64,000 bases of DNA from an uncultured Paraglaciecola sp. (GTDB lineage Bacteria; Pseudomonadota; Gammaproteobacteria; Enterobacterales; Alteromonadaceae): contig NZ_CAJWCF010000003.1 of NCBI RefSeq assembly GCF_913020055.1, forward strand, positions 28,292 through 92,291, written 5' to 3'. Position 1 is the stretch's first letter. The number at the start of each line of letters is the position of its first letter. This document shows, one piece after another, positions 54,497 to 64,000 of this stretch. The translations under genes and the position numbers were made by a program. The notes below the pieces were generated by a model that was not told the origin of the DNA, did not search any database, and saw only the letters and a program-made list of their open reading frames with translations.

Positions 54497-55603
54497 ATGA
54501 TTGAGTTTACGCCATGGCAAAAATATCAAAATGATTTACAAGATCCTGAATTTCTATATGATGCCGCCCAAGAAAATGCGGTAAAGGAATTACAGCGTCT
54601 GTATGACGAATTAACCCATCCCGAGCAAAAACTGACGTGGCGAATTAAGCTACAGAGTACGTTCGGTAAAGGGATGCGTAAACCTAGTATCCAAGGATTA
54701 TATTTTTGGGGTGGAGTAGGGCGTGGGAAAACCTATTTAGTTGACACTTTTTATGAGTGTTTGCCTTTTGAAAGAAAGATGCGTGTTCATTTCCACCGCT
54801 TTATGCACAGAGTGCATCAAGAATTGAAAGTCCTAGAAGGTCAACCAGATCCGCTAGTAACAATCGCTAAAACATTCGCCAAAGAAACAAGAGTGATTTG
54901 TTTTGATGAGTTTTTTGTCTCTGACATTACCGATGCAATGATTTTAGGCACCTTAATGGAAGAGCTTTTTGGCCACGGTATCGTGTTAGTTGCTACTTCA
55001 AATATAATACCTGACGACCTTTATCGTAATGGTTTACAACGAGCACGGTTTTTACCAGCGATTGAATTAATCAATGTAAATACGCGTATTGTCAATGTAG
55101 ACAGTGGCGTAGATTACCGACTTAGAACTTTAGAGCAGGCAGAAATTTTTCATTACCCATTAGATGAGAAAGCCATTCAAAATTTAGATAAATATTTTGC
55201 ACAACTGGCCCCAGAGCTGGGCACCAACAATCAAGAAATAGAAGTCGAAGGTCGGATGATCCCAACCTTGCATTATGCTGATGGCGTTGTCATGTTCGAG
55301 TTTCGCGCGATTTGCGATGGCCCTCGTAGCCAGAGTGATTATATGGAATTAAGTCGCCTCTATCACACTGTACTCATTGCCAACGTAGAACAAATGGGGC
55401 AGGCAACAGATGACATCGCACGGCGTTTTATTGCTATGGTAGATGAGTTTTATGAACGCAATGTGAAATTGATTATGTCAGCGGAGGTGTCGATGGAAAC
55501 ACTTTATACTGAAGGCCAACTTAATTTTGAATTTAGGCGCTGTTTAAGTAGGCTAAAAGAAATGCAGTCTCATGATTACCTTGCATCACAGCACATTCCT
55601 TAA
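54497..55603 (+). CDS. zapE: Cell division protein ZapE (AFG1-family ATPase)
   Basis: GLYFWGGVGRGKTYLVDTFYECLPF; RVICFDEFFVSDITDAMILGTL. Confidence 0.95.
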   Translation: MIEFTPWQKYQNDLQDPEFLYDAAQENAVKELQRLYDELTHPEQKLTWRIKLQSTFGKGMRKPSIQGLYFWGGVGRGKTYLVDTFYECLPFERKMRVHFHRFMHRVHQELKVLEGQPDPLVTIAKTFAKETRVICFDEFFVSDITDAMILGTLMEELFGHGIVLVATSNIIPDDLYRNGLQRARFLPAIELINVNTRIVNVDSGVDYRLRTLEQAEIFHYPLDEKAIQNLDKYFAQLAPELGTNNQEIEVEGRMIPTLHYADGVVMFEFRAICDGPRSQSDYMELSRLYHTVLIANVEQMGQATDDIARRFIAMVDEFYERNVKLIMSAEVSMETLYTEGQLNFEFRRCLSRLKEMQSHDYLASQHIP

Positions 55604-55743
55604 ATAAACCTATTTAGGTCATTTGAGAAAGCAAAGACCTTAGAATCGAATGGGTTTTGTTATCTACTTAGAATATCGGTAAAATCCTGTACATTAAATC
55701 TAATCGAGCCGGTTGCTCGACATTATTAGAAGAGAAAAACTCA

Positions 55744-56466
55744 ATGGGAAGAAAGTTTGAAGTACGTAAAATCTCCATGGCAAAAACTGCTGGAGCAAAA
55801 ACTAAAGTCTATTCTAAGTACGGCAAAGAAATTTATGTGGTTGCCAAAAATGGAGGTACAGATCCTCAGGCAAATCTAGCTCTGCGCAGACTGATCGAAA
55901 AAGCTAAAAAAGATCAAGTCCCCAGTCATGTCATTGATAAAGCCATTGATAAAGCAGCGGGAGGCGCGGGTGAAGACTATGTGCCAGCTCGTTATGAAGG
56001 ATTTGGCCCAGGTGGCTGTATGGTGATTGTTGACTGTTTAACCGACAACAACAACCGTACTATAACGGATGTGCGTAATTGTTTTACTAAAACCGGCGCT
56101 AAGTTAGGTGTTGAGGGAACAGTAGGGCATATGTTTGATCACCAAGCGGTATTCGCATTTAAAGGTGATGATGAAGATGCAGTATTAGAAACTTTGATGG
56201 AAGCTGATGTTGATGTCACCGAAGTTGAGGGAGAGGACGGCGTAGTAACCGTATATGCACCACATACTGAATTTAATAATACTCGCACCGCCCTAACTGA
56301 AAATAACCCTGAGATTGAATTTGAAGCTGAAGAAATTACTTTTATCCCACAAACTGAGTCTATTGTGAGTGGCGATGATGTAGCGACTTTTGACAAATTT
56401 ATGGATATGTTGGAAGACTGTGACGACGTGCAACACGTTTATCACAATGCAGTGGTAGAGCGTTAA
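55744..56466 (+). CDS. YebC/PmpR family (YeeN-like) protein
   Basis: [68 protein letters not shown]. Confidence 0.92.
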   Translation: MGRKFEVRKISMAKTAGAKTKVYSKYGKEIYVVAKNGGTDPQANLALRRLIEKAKKDQVPSHVIDKAIDKAAGGAGEDYVPARYEGFGPGGCMVIVDCLTDNNNRTITDVRNCFTKTGAKLGVEGTVGHMFDHQAVFAFKGDDEDAVLETLMEADVDVTEVEGEDGVVTVYAPHTEFNNTRTALTENNPEIEFEAEEITFIPQTESIVSGDDVATFDKFMDMLEDCDDVQHVYHNAVVER

Positions 56467-56495
56467 GTTGTTCCCAGTAAATAATATGTTTGATG

Positions 56496-56523
56496 AAAGC
56501 CCTCTTTGAAGAGGGCTTTTTTG
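56496..56523 (+). terminator. Intrinsic terminator of the YebC-like gene
   Basis: AAAGCCCTC-TTTGAA-GAGGGCTTT then TTTT. Confidence 0.88.
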
Positions 56524-56629
56524 TTTGTGTTGGATGTCTGTTAAGAGCGAATTATAGTCAAACGATTAAGTAACGGTGACAATCGCCTATACTGAGAGCG
56601 CAGACGGTGACAACCTCTCGTCTATTCTC

Positions 56630-56800
56630 CGTCATTCCCGCGAAGGCGGTAACCCCCAATAACAACTGAAAAATTTCTAAACACCTTGTTTTCATCATCT
56701 TAAAAGTTAGTGGGATTATGATTCTGTTGTGGTGTTTTTAAGCGATCTCAATTGAAGTTACGGGAATTAACAGGAGGTTCCCGCCTTCGCGGGAATGACG
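56630..56800. repeat. REP/REPIN-like inverted repeat pair
   Basis: CGTCATTCCCGCGAAGGCGGTAACCCCC (56630-56657) and the inverse of CGTCATTCCCGCGAAGGCGGGAACCTCC (56773-56800), 26/28 identical; the second copy contains TTCCCGC...GCGGGAA. Confidence 0.8.
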
Positions 56801-57306
56801 TGTAATAGCTTGTAAATCCTCACTACCTGCTATTTGTAATCGTTAAGTAAGTGGTTCACCAACGGCAGGTAATGGCACTTAGCCGAAGTTCAGCTTAGAG
56901 CTACCAACAGACATACAGCTCCTATTATTCCAAGCATTAAGTTTCCACTAGCTACCTAATGATGTTTAGTCACTTAAATAAAAAAAGGCAAATTTGTCAA
57001 AATCTTCCCGCCCCACAACGCAGAGCACTGTTTGTTTTAAAGATTGACCGAAAAGTACAAACATTTGTGGACACAGTGCAAACAACTTTAGGGGGCCTTT
57101 GCTACATTTACCACAATAGGCAGTTGCCTCTTCACTTTTCGTTATAAATAACGAAACACCAATAGCGGGCTCCGAATAAATTTGGTATCAAATCTTATTG
57201 CTCTGTTACAGGACGGGGTTGCTTTAGAGCAGCCAAGTAATATTAACTATGTTATAAATGACGAGTTTACTTTTTATACAAATTCGACAGAGAAGGAATT
57301 ACTCAT

Positions 57307-58359
57307 ATGAATAAACCAATGGTTTTAGTAATACATGGAATTGGTACGCATAAACCTGGTGAAACAAAGAAAGCTATTGCTGATGGGTTAAATCAAGCAG
57401 CTAAAAACTTTGGATTATCAGATTTTGACGTCAACGATAAAGTTGAATTTTTTCAATTTAATTACTCTGACTTTCTTGATGAAATCAGACTTAAGGATGC
57501 TAAAAAAGCGGGAGAATTAGTTGACCATTTATCGCTTCTAAAAGGTCGTGGACTGGGTGAAAAAGCAGCCTCAGAGTTAGTAGAGTTTTTTTCTGAAGCA
57601 GATGAAGATAAGTTTTTCAACACTCATTGGCTGGATGTGATTTATTACGGTTTAATGTTTTGGGGCGAAAACATTCGTGTAGATCTCGCAAAAAAAATAA
57701 ATGACTTAATGATTGAGCGAGAGCAAGGCAATAGAAAGCTTCATATAGTAGCGCATAGTTTAGGTACTGCAGTGTTACATGACACTCTTGCAAAACTGTT
57801 TAGAAAAGATACCGATATAACCTCAAAAGTTCCTCACTTAGATGTCGACCGCTTTAAGATTGATTCTATTTGGACAGTCGCCAACGTAAGTAGGCTCGTT
57901 AATCTATTAAATGATATCGCCGACCCAAATGAATCCATCGTAAGTTGCGACAGTGATGGATGTACAAGCGAATTTTATAACATAAAAAATGAATTTGACC
58001 CCTTTACTTGGTTTAAAGAATATAAACGACCGATAAACCAAAGTGGCAGGCATATTACTGTTAAAACTGTCAGAGAAATAGATACTCATGATCTTAAGGA
58101 GTATATGGAAGCCCCGATAGTCGCAGAGGCTTTTTTATCTAACGTGCTAAATATATCTGTTACCGACGAACAATACGCGCAAGGTACTACTAAGCATGCC
58201 TCAACTAGTATCAATTATAGTTACAAACAACTTAAAGCCACTTTTGATAATCTGCATCAACAAAATGAACCGATGGATAAATTCAAAGCTATTTTGGCTA
58301 TTGTAGAAGCCGCAGATTCATTCCAAGAAAAAATAACAGACATGATGGACCAAGCTTAA
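57307..58359 (+). CDS. Putative alpha/beta-hydrolase-fold serine hydrolase (cytoplasmic)
   Basis: MVLVIHGIGTH oxyanion-type start and nucleophile elbow LHIVAHSLGTAVLHDTL (AHSLG); no signal peptide. Confidence 0.65.
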   Translation: MNKPMVLVIHGIGTHKPGETKKAIADGLNQAAKNFGLSDFDVNDKVEFFQFNYSDFLDEIRLKDAKKAGELVDHLSLLKGRGLGEKAASELVEFFSEADEDKFFNTHWLDVIYYGLMFWGENIRVDLAKKINDLMIEREQGNRKLHIVAHSLGTAVLHDTLAKLFRKDTDITSKVPHLDVDRFKIDSIWTVANVSRLVNLLNDIADPNESIVSCDSDGCTSEFYNIKNEFDPFTWFKEYKRPINQSGRHITVKTVREIDTHDLKEYMEAPIVAEAFLSNVLNISVTDEQYAQGTTKHASTSINYSYKQLKATFDNLHQQNEPMDKFKAILAIVEAADSFQEKITDMMDQA

Positions 58360-58377
58360 ACGTTAAGGAAAACCAAT

Positions 58378-59445
58378 ATGAAAAAGTATCTTTTAGTGGC
58401 ACTGGCCTTATTAGTGGTCAGTACTAGCCATGCAGACGAAAATGATATCAAGTTGAGATGTGAGTATGACAAAAATTATTTTGATAACTACCCAACTCAA
58501 CATAATTCATTACAAAATTTAGCGAAAGCTTTAGGTCCAACGCTGTGTAAAAACGTATTACAAATCACCGACGAAGAAATAAGCTCTTTTGAAAACGCGT
58601 TAACTGATTATGCAGTTTTTGCTAATGCAGATATTAAAAATACATTCCCTGAAGAGATATTTACTGGAGTAAGTAATATTGCTCAATTATGGGAAGAGCA
58701 GCTTAGAAATTATAAGGCGACGTTTGATTATTTAAATCCCATATTATTTGGTATGAATGATCTAGGGCCAGGGGTAGGTAAAGACCGTTTTAACTTTAGG
58801 GTCAATCTCACACCGCATTCGCAAAACTACCTTGAAATGAAAATTGACAGAGAACAAAAAAAATCCTGTAAAACCTCAAACAAGGATATTGATTGCCAAA
58901 ATGCGATTGACAGTTTAAATAATGCCATTAAGCCAGCCTTCTCATTACTCAATTCAGAACTTTTAGAAAATAATGGAAAACTATTAGGTCAACTTCAAAG
59001 TGACTGGAAATCCTTTATTAAAGAGGCGCGATACCAAACCCCTTTAGATGTTTGGTTCACCACTGTTATTCAATCCGATAAATTTAATGGTGCTGACTTA
59101 ACTGGGCCACCTACCACGCAGTGGTTTTTGTTACGTCCTAGTCTTGTTTATGAGCATGTAAAGGAATTAGAAAAAGGTAATAGAGACCAAGTAAGTGTCG
59201 CTTTGGAATGGGTAGGTATGAATTGGTGGAAAGAGGGTATTGGATTTTCGTTTACTAGTATTTATAACGACAGAGCTGAAACTAGCGCTGTCGGACACGG
59301 CTTCACACTTCACATTAAAAATAAATACAGTATTGGTTATGTTCATCGAAAAGATAAAAATGGGGGGGTCTTCTTAAACTTAGATTTACTAGAAGTATTT
59401 GGTGAAAAAAAGAAAGTTTATAAAAAGTATAAAGATTATTTTTGA
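58378..59445 (+). CDS. Uncharacterised exported protein, co-directional with the hydrolase (18-bp gap)
   Basis: Signal peptide MKKYLLVALALLVVSTSHAD; 355 aa, no family recognised. Confidence 0.7.
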   Translation: MKKYLLVALALLVVSTSHADENDIKLRCEYDKNYFDNYPTQHNSLQNLAKALGPTLCKNVLQITDEEISSFENALTDYAVFANADIKNTFPEEIFTGVSNIAQLWEEQLRNYKATFDYLNPILFGMNDLGPGVGKDRFNFRVNLTPHSQNYLEMKIDREQKKSCKTSNKDIDCQNAIDSLNNAIKPAFSLLNSELLENNGKLLGQLQSDWKSFIKEARYQTPLDVWFTTVIQSDKFNGADLTGPPTTQWFLLRPSLVYEHVKELEKGNRDQVSVALEWVGMNWWKEGIGFSFTSIYNDRAETSAVGHGFTLHIKNKYSIGYVHRKDKNGGVFLNLDLLEVFGEKKKVYKKYKDYF

Positions 59446-59536
59446 GTAGAAATAAATGAGGTCTGAGCCGATGAAATGTCTGTATTTGACCTGAGACAGC
59501 TTATTTACTACGAATCCTAAGCGTTTAATTTTGATT

Positions 59537-59565
59537 AAAAAGCTGAGCTTTTGCTCAGCTTTTTT
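59537..59565. terminator. Bidirectional intrinsic terminator
   Basis: AAAAAGCTGAGC-TTTT-GCTCAGCTTTTT between convergent genes. Confidence 0.85.
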
Positions 59566-59626
59566 AAATCATTAGAATTGTTTAATAATATGCAGCGGTA
59601 AATGCCCACGTACCTATTTAAAAATG

Positions 59627-60646
59627 CTACTGAGCCTTTTGCGCAATAACAATTTGGTCGAGTAAACCAATCATCAATTTTGTGCCTGTTCCAGACGCAA
59701 TGCCATCAAATACATTTTCAACATTTTTGCCGTGTTGGCCGCCTGCTAAATCACTAATTGAACGAATTATTACCCAGTCTACGTCGTTGATAAAACAGAC
59801 TTGGCCCACCGCAGCAGATTCCATTTCAGTCACTTGAGCATTGTAAACCCGCTGTAACCAATTGCGGTACTGAGCGTTATCAAGAAACACCGAACCTGTT
59901 ACGCCATTTCCGCCTACTTTGATTTGGATGGGGTTGCCTGAAGGCATATTGATTGGGCTGACGGCTTTAACGGCTTTTTTAGCCAGTTCGATTAATTCAG
60001 TTGTAGCTGTGAAATAGGGCATTTGTCTAGGTTTATCCCAGCCCTGTTTAACTATTGTCATTTCTTCTGGGTGAATATAGCCAAAGTTCTCATACGCGGG
60101 CGAATGGGGATCTTGTTTGCGTCTTTCTTTGTATTTCTTCTGTGCATTTTCGTAATAATCAGGCAATACAAAGCTGCCGGCTCTTTTGGGATCAGGATTC
60201 ACATACACGGATTCATCGTGGAAATACCAGCGTTCTGGTACAGCAATGTCTCCTGGTTGAAAATCGGGATTGACGGCACCAGCAATACCCATCATGACTA
60301 CTCGGTCAATTGGAAAATAATCCAATGCCATCTGCATCGTCATAGCCGCATTAGGTACGCTTATACCTGTGGTAAATATCACCACTGGCTCTCCCTTGTA
60401 TGAACCCAGTTGGTATTTGACTCCCTTGATGGTTAGCGTTTGAGTGATCTGAGCATCTGCAAGTTGACTGAATGCTTGATCAATGGCTTTAATTTCTGGG
60501 GCATAGGCGGCAACAATAGCGGTCCATTTATTTTCTACCGAAAATTCTTTTGGCCCATAGGCATGAGTATTTTTTGCATAAGCAGTGTGGGCAAATAGCA
60601 AGTAACTAAAAAGAACAAAAAAATGAATGGTGTTTTTTTTAAACAT
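59627..60646 (-). CDS. Exported nucleoside phosphorylase-superfamily (MTA/SAH nucleosidase-like) protein
   Basis: Signal peptide; FTTGISVPNAAMTMQMALD, VVMMGIAGAVNPDFQPGDIAVPERWYFHDE, VTEMESAAVGQVCF, IIRSISDLAGGQHG PNP_UDP_1 motifs. Confidence 0.85.
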   Translation of the reverse strand: MFKKNTIHFFVLFSYLLFAHTAYAKNTHAYGPKEFSVENKWTAIVAAYAPEIKAIDQAFSQLADAQITQTLTIKGVKYQLGSYKGEPVVIFTTGISVPNAAMTMQMALDYFPIDRVVMMGIAGAVNPDFQPGDIAVPERWYFHDESVYVNPDPKRAGSFVLPDYYENAQKKYKERRKQDPHSPAYENFGYIHPEEMTIVKQGWDKPRQMPYFTATTELIELAKKAVKAVSPINMPSGNPIQIKVGGNGVTGSVFLDNAQYRNWLQRVYNAQVTEMESAAVGQVCFINDVDWVIIRSISDLAGGQHGKNVENVFDGIASGTGTKLMIGLLDQIVIAQKAQ

Positions 60647-60783
60647 AGTGACTTTCTCTTTAATGTAACGTGTTTATGCCCTTTAAAAGTGCAACGCAAT
60701 AGTCAATCTTCGGTCAAGTCCTGATTATTTAACCTTGACTGCACCAGCATAGAGAGCTTTATGTCTCAGGCAGTAACGTATGG

Positions 60784-60817
60784 GAAATCCATGCCAATAG
60801 TTGTTGGCATGGATTTC
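60784..60817. terminator. 14-bp perfect hairpin downstream of folE (terminator-like)
   Basis: GAAATCCATGCCAA-tagttg-TTGGCATGGATTTC. Confidence 0.5.
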
Positions 60818-60830
60818 ATCAACTAAAAAT

Positions 60831-61373
60831 TTATTTACCAATTAAGCGAAGGAACTCGTTACGAGTAGCATCAGATGTGCGCATAGAGCCCAACATTACT
60901 GAGGTGATCATCGATGAATTTTGCTTTTGCACGCCGCGCATCATCATACACATGTGTTTGGCTTCTATAATCACGCCGACACCCGCCGCACCCGTTACAT
61001 CGCGAATCGTTTCTGCAACTTGCACCGTTAATTGTTCTTGAATCTGTAGTCGGCGTGCAAACATATCCACAATACGCGCTATCTTCGACAAGCCCAAGAC
61101 CTTACCCGTTGGAATATAGGCAACGTGTGCCTTGCCAATAAAGGGCAACATATGGTGCTCACACATCGAATAGAGCTCAATATCCTTAACGATGATCATT
61201 TCGCTCGAATCAGAGGGGAACAAGGCACCATTGACCACAGTGTCCAGATCTTGTTGGTAGCCTTGGGTCAGAAAGCTCATCGCTTTGGCCGCGCGGGCGG
61301 GGGTATCGAGCAAGCCGGGGCGCTCCAGATCTTCGCCGATGGCTTCAAGGATTTTGGCAAACTGCTCTTTCAT
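60831..61373 (-). CDS. folE: GTP cyclohydrolase I
   Basis: [69 protein letters not shown]. Confidence 0.95.
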   Translation of the reverse strand: MKEQFAKILEAIGEDLERPGLLDTPARAAKAMSFLTQGYQQDLDTVVNGALFPSDSSEMIIVKDIELYSMCEHHMLPFIGKAHVAYIPTGKVLGLSKIARIVDMFARRLQIQEQLTVQVAETIRDVTGAAGVGVIIEAKHMCMMMRGVQKQNSSMITSVMLGSMRTSDATRNEFLRLIGK

Positions 61374-61517
61374 GGGTTTTCCGTGTTTGGTTGTGGCTAA
61401 ACTACGCTAAAGGCGCAGTAAGTTACGATATGATGAGAGGCAGGTAAAGCTTTTTTTGGGTGTTATTCACGCGGCAGGCCAGTACAATGGCGGTCTCAAT
61501 TTAAGGGTGATTAAGCA

Positions 61518-62435
61518 GTGATTGAACGACGTGAAGCACTTCTGAGCGAACTTATTAGCGTCAGAGACTATATTCGTTGGGGTGCCAGCCGCTTTGGCGA
61601 GGCGGGACTCTTTATGGGACATGGTACCGACAATGCCTGGGACGAAGCTGTTCAGCTTGTTCTCTTTGCCTTGCATTTGCCCCAAGATAGTGGCCGTGAA
61701 GTATTGGACGGACGCCTTAGCCTATGTGAGCGCAAAGCGGTTATTGATGTTCTCTCGCGCCGTATCAGCGAGCGAATTCCTGCGGCCTACATTACCAACG
61801 AGGCTTGGTTCTGTGGCCAGCCTTATTTTGTCGACGAGCGTGTACTGGTACCTCGTTCGCCTATCGCAGAGCTTATCGACAACGAATTTGAGCCTTGGTT
61901 GGCCCAGGAGCCTGCTCGAATCCTGGATCTCTGCACGGGTAGCGGTTGTATTGGTATTGCATCGGGTATGATATTTCCTGAAGCAAATATTGACTTGGTA
62001 GACCTCTCAGAAGAGGCTCTTGAAGTTGCAGCCATTAATATAAAGAAACACGGAGTAGAAGACCGAGTACACTTAATTCAGTCTGATTTATTCCAAAATG
62101 TAAGTAAAAAGTATCAACTGATTGTTTCTAATCCTCCTTATGTTGATGCTAAAGATATTTCAGAAATGCCGGAAGAATTTCATCAAGAGCCAAAGATGGG
62201 CTTGGCTGCAGGTATTGACGGGCTGGATATTGTTCACCGTATACTTAAAGATGCACGACAATATATGACTGATGATGGCCTGTTAATTGTTGAAACTGGA
62301 AACAGCTGTGATGCATTGGATGACGCTTACCCTGAAATTCCTTTTACCTGGATAGAATTTGAGTTTGGTGGCCATGGTGTATTTATTATCAGCGCGGCAG
62401 AGCTAGATCAATATCAAGGTTTTTTTAAGGGTTAA
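61518..62435 (+). CDS. prmB: 50S ribosomal protein L3 glutamine methyltransferase
   Basis: RIPAAYITNEAWFCGQPYFVDERVLVPRSPIAELI; LDLCTGSGCIGIA; IVSNPPYVD; GTG start; next to aroC. Confidence 0.94.
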   Translation: MIERREALLSELISVRDYIRWGASRFGEAGLFMGHGTDNAWDEAVQLVLFALHLPQDSGREVLDGRLSLCERKAVIDVLSRRISERIPAAYITNEAWFCGQPYFVDERVLVPRSPIAELIDNEFEPWLAQEPARILDLCTGSGCIGIASGMIFPEANIDLVDLSEEALEVAAINIKKHGVEDRVHLIQSDLFQNVSKKYQLIVSNPPYVDAKDISEMPEEFHQEPKMGLAAGIDGLDIVHRILKDARQYMTDDGLLIVETGNSCDALDDAYPEIPFTWIEFEFGGHGVFIISAAELDQYQGFFKG

Positions 62436-62481
62436 TACAAAGCTTAAACCAAAAACTTAATTATGAAAAAGAACGAATACT

Positions 62482-63579
62482 ATGTCTGGTAATACATTTG
62501 GAAAATTATTTAGCGTAACAACCTTTGGAGAAAGTCACGGCTTGGCTTTAGGTTGTATTGTTGATGGCTGCCCTCCAGGTCTGGAGTTGAGTGAAGAAGA
62601 CCTTCAACGTGACCTTGATAGAAGAAAGCCTGGTACCTCTCGATATACAACTCAGCGCAAAGAGGCTGATCAGGTAAAAATCTTATCTGGTGTGTTTGAA
62701 GGGAAAACGACTGGTACGCCTATTGGTCTTGTTATTGAGAATACCGATCAGCGATCTAAAGATTATTCTAATATTAAAGATACCTTTAGACCCGCTCATG
62801 CTGATTACACCTACATGCAAAAGTATGGCACACGAGACTACCGTGGTGGCGGTCGCTCATCTGCAAGAGAAACTGCAATGCGGGTCGCAGCAGGAGGGAT
62901 TGCAAAAAAATTCCTTAAAACGCGTTTTGGTATAGAAATAAAAGGCTACTTATCACAGCTTGGTCCAATAAAGATTGATAAAGTTGATTGGGATGAAGTG
63001 GGTAATAACCCCTTTTTCTGCCCTGATGTTGATAAGGTTCCAGAAATGGAAACTTATATGAAAGCGTTAAATAAAGAAGGCAATTCTGTTGGTGCAAAAA
63101 TCGTGGTGGTTGCGAGTAATGTGCCTCCAGGCTTAGGTGAGCCAATATTTGATCGTTTAGACGCTGAATTAGCGCATGCATTGATGAGTATTAATGCAGT
63201 TAAAGGCATAGAAATTGGCGCCGGTTTTGACTCCGTTGCCCAGAAAGGGACGGAACACAGAGATGAAATGACCCCAGAGGGGTTTTTATCTAATCATGCT
63301 GGTGGCATTTTGGGGGGGATTAGCACGGGGCAGGATATTGTTGCTAGCCTTGCATTAAAACCTACATCAAGCTTGCACCTAGCAGGTAAAAGCATTGACA
63401 TTAACGGTAATCCGATTGAAGTATCAACTCACGGCCGACATGACCCTTGTGTGGGTATTCGTGCTACACCTATAGCAGAAGCGATGATGGCTTTAGTTTT
63501 AATGGATCACTTTATGCGAAATCGTGGCCAGAATGCGGATGTTCATTGTGCGACACCTGTTATTCCCCGTTCTGTCTGA
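62482..63579 (+). CDS. aroC: Chorismate synthase
   Basis: [49 protein letters not shown]. Confidence 0.97.
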   Translation: MSGNTFGKLFSVTTFGESHGLALGCIVDGCPPGLELSEEDLQRDLDRRKPGTSRYTTQRKEADQVKILSGVFEGKTTGTPIGLVIENTDQRSKDYSNIKDTFRPAHADYTYMQKYGTRDYRGGGRSSARETAMRVAAGGIAKKFLKTRFGIEIKGYLSQLGPIKIDKVDWDEVGNNPFFCPDVDKVPEMETYMKALNKEGNSVGAKIVVVASNVPPGLGEPIFDRLDAELAHALMSINAVKGIEIGAGFDSVAQKGTEHRDEMTPEGFLSNHAGGILGGISTGQDIVASLALKPTSSLHLAGKSIDINGNPIEVSTHGRHDPCVGIRATPIAEAMMALVLMDHFMRNRGQNADVHCATPVIPRSV

Positions 63580-63606
63580 ATAGGTGCTGAATAAAGCGCT
63601 GAAAAG

Positions 63607-63632
63607 AGCCTCCCTTTCCGAAGGGGGAGGCT
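63607..63632 (+). promoter_or_regulatory. SD-sequestering hairpin in front of the MFS gene
   Basis: AGCCTCCC...GGGAGGCT stem; the 3' arm contains GGGGGAGG, 8 nt upstream of the ATG at 63639. Confidence 0.6.
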
Positions 63633-63638
63633 AAGATC

Positions 63639-64000
63639 ATGTCACTCTACTTTAAATTATCCTCTTTTTACTTCTTTTATTTTGCCTTATTAGGTGGCTT
63701 CGCTCCGTACTGGGGTTTATATCTTGAAGACACCGGTTTCAACTTAATTGAAATTGCACAAATTACTTCGATATTGATGGTAACTAAAGTGCTTGCTCCC
63801 AACGTATGGGCTTGGGTGGGAGACCACTATGGTAAACGTCTTGAATTGGTAAGGTATGGTACCCTTTTAACACTACTTTTTTTTCTGGCATTCTATCTTC
63901 ACACCGGCTTCTGGTGGTACGTGCTTGTGATGGCTTTATTCAGCTTCTTTTGGAATGCTGTACTGCCACAGTTTGAAGTAATCACTTTATATAGTTTGGG
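63639..64000 (+). CDS. MFS transporter (3-phenylpropionate/HcaT-like), truncated by the window end; absent from the supplied ORF track
   Basis: MSLYFKLSSFYFFYFALLGGFAPYWGLYLEDTGFNLIEIAQITSILMVTKVLAPNVWAWVGDHYGKRLELVRYG, open to the window end. Confidence 0.82.
   Translation, partial: MSLYFKLSSFYFFYFALLGGFAPYWGLYLEDTGFNLIEIAQITSILMVTKVLAPNVWAWVGDHYGKRLELVRYGTLLTLLFFLAFYLHTGFWWYVLVMALFSFFWNAVLPQFEVITLYSL

Noticed and set aside
56559-56855. Similar motifs CGATTAAGTAACGGT and CGTTAAGTAAGTGGT flanking the REP doublet as possible target duplications
   Set aside because: Not exact, and too far from the element ends to be a convincing duplication
56959-57147. 62-aa ORF upstream of the hydrolase cassette
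   Set aside because: No recognisable features or clear RBS; composition not convincingly coding

Overview
The window looks like a contiguous stretch of a marine gammaproteobacterial chromosome, probably Alteromonadaceae (Glaciecola/Paraglaciecola/Alteromonas-like). That is an inference from gene content and order; no search was run. Most of it is core genome: rpoH; anmK-mepM-tyrS; mtnN-cbiB; gltBD; arcB; galTK; mgtE; ptsO-rapZ-ptsN-hpf-rpoN-lptBAC-kdsCD-yrbG; mlaFEDCB-ibaG-murA; degS-degQ-zapG-zapE; folE; prmB-aroC. Accessory or less conventional parts are: a tandem pair of EAL/HDOD proteins (1.5-4.1 kb); two tandem lipoproteins with an apparent transglutaminase-like domain plus TPRs, next to an M28 peptidase (13.0-16.4 kb); a uridine kinase / CNT transporter / 2OG-Fe(II) oxygenase set (16.4-19.2 kb); a TonB-dependent receptor with an apparent Pho box and a secreted EEP-family enzyme (19.35-24.3 kb); and a variable interval at about 56.5-59.6 kb with a REP-like inverted pair and a two-gene cassette (alpha/beta-hydrolase-like plus an uncharacterised exported protein). 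Two short repeat elements, several strong hairpins (one sequestering a Shine-Dalgarno) and an abrupt composition change inside prmB are also visible. I found no CRISPR array, rRNA, tRNA, prophage, transposase or recognisable defence system. No undescribed system can be demonstrated from this sequence alone; the best candidates are the 57.3-59.4 kb cassette, the transglutaminase-TPR/M28 locus and the oxygenase-nucleoside operon.
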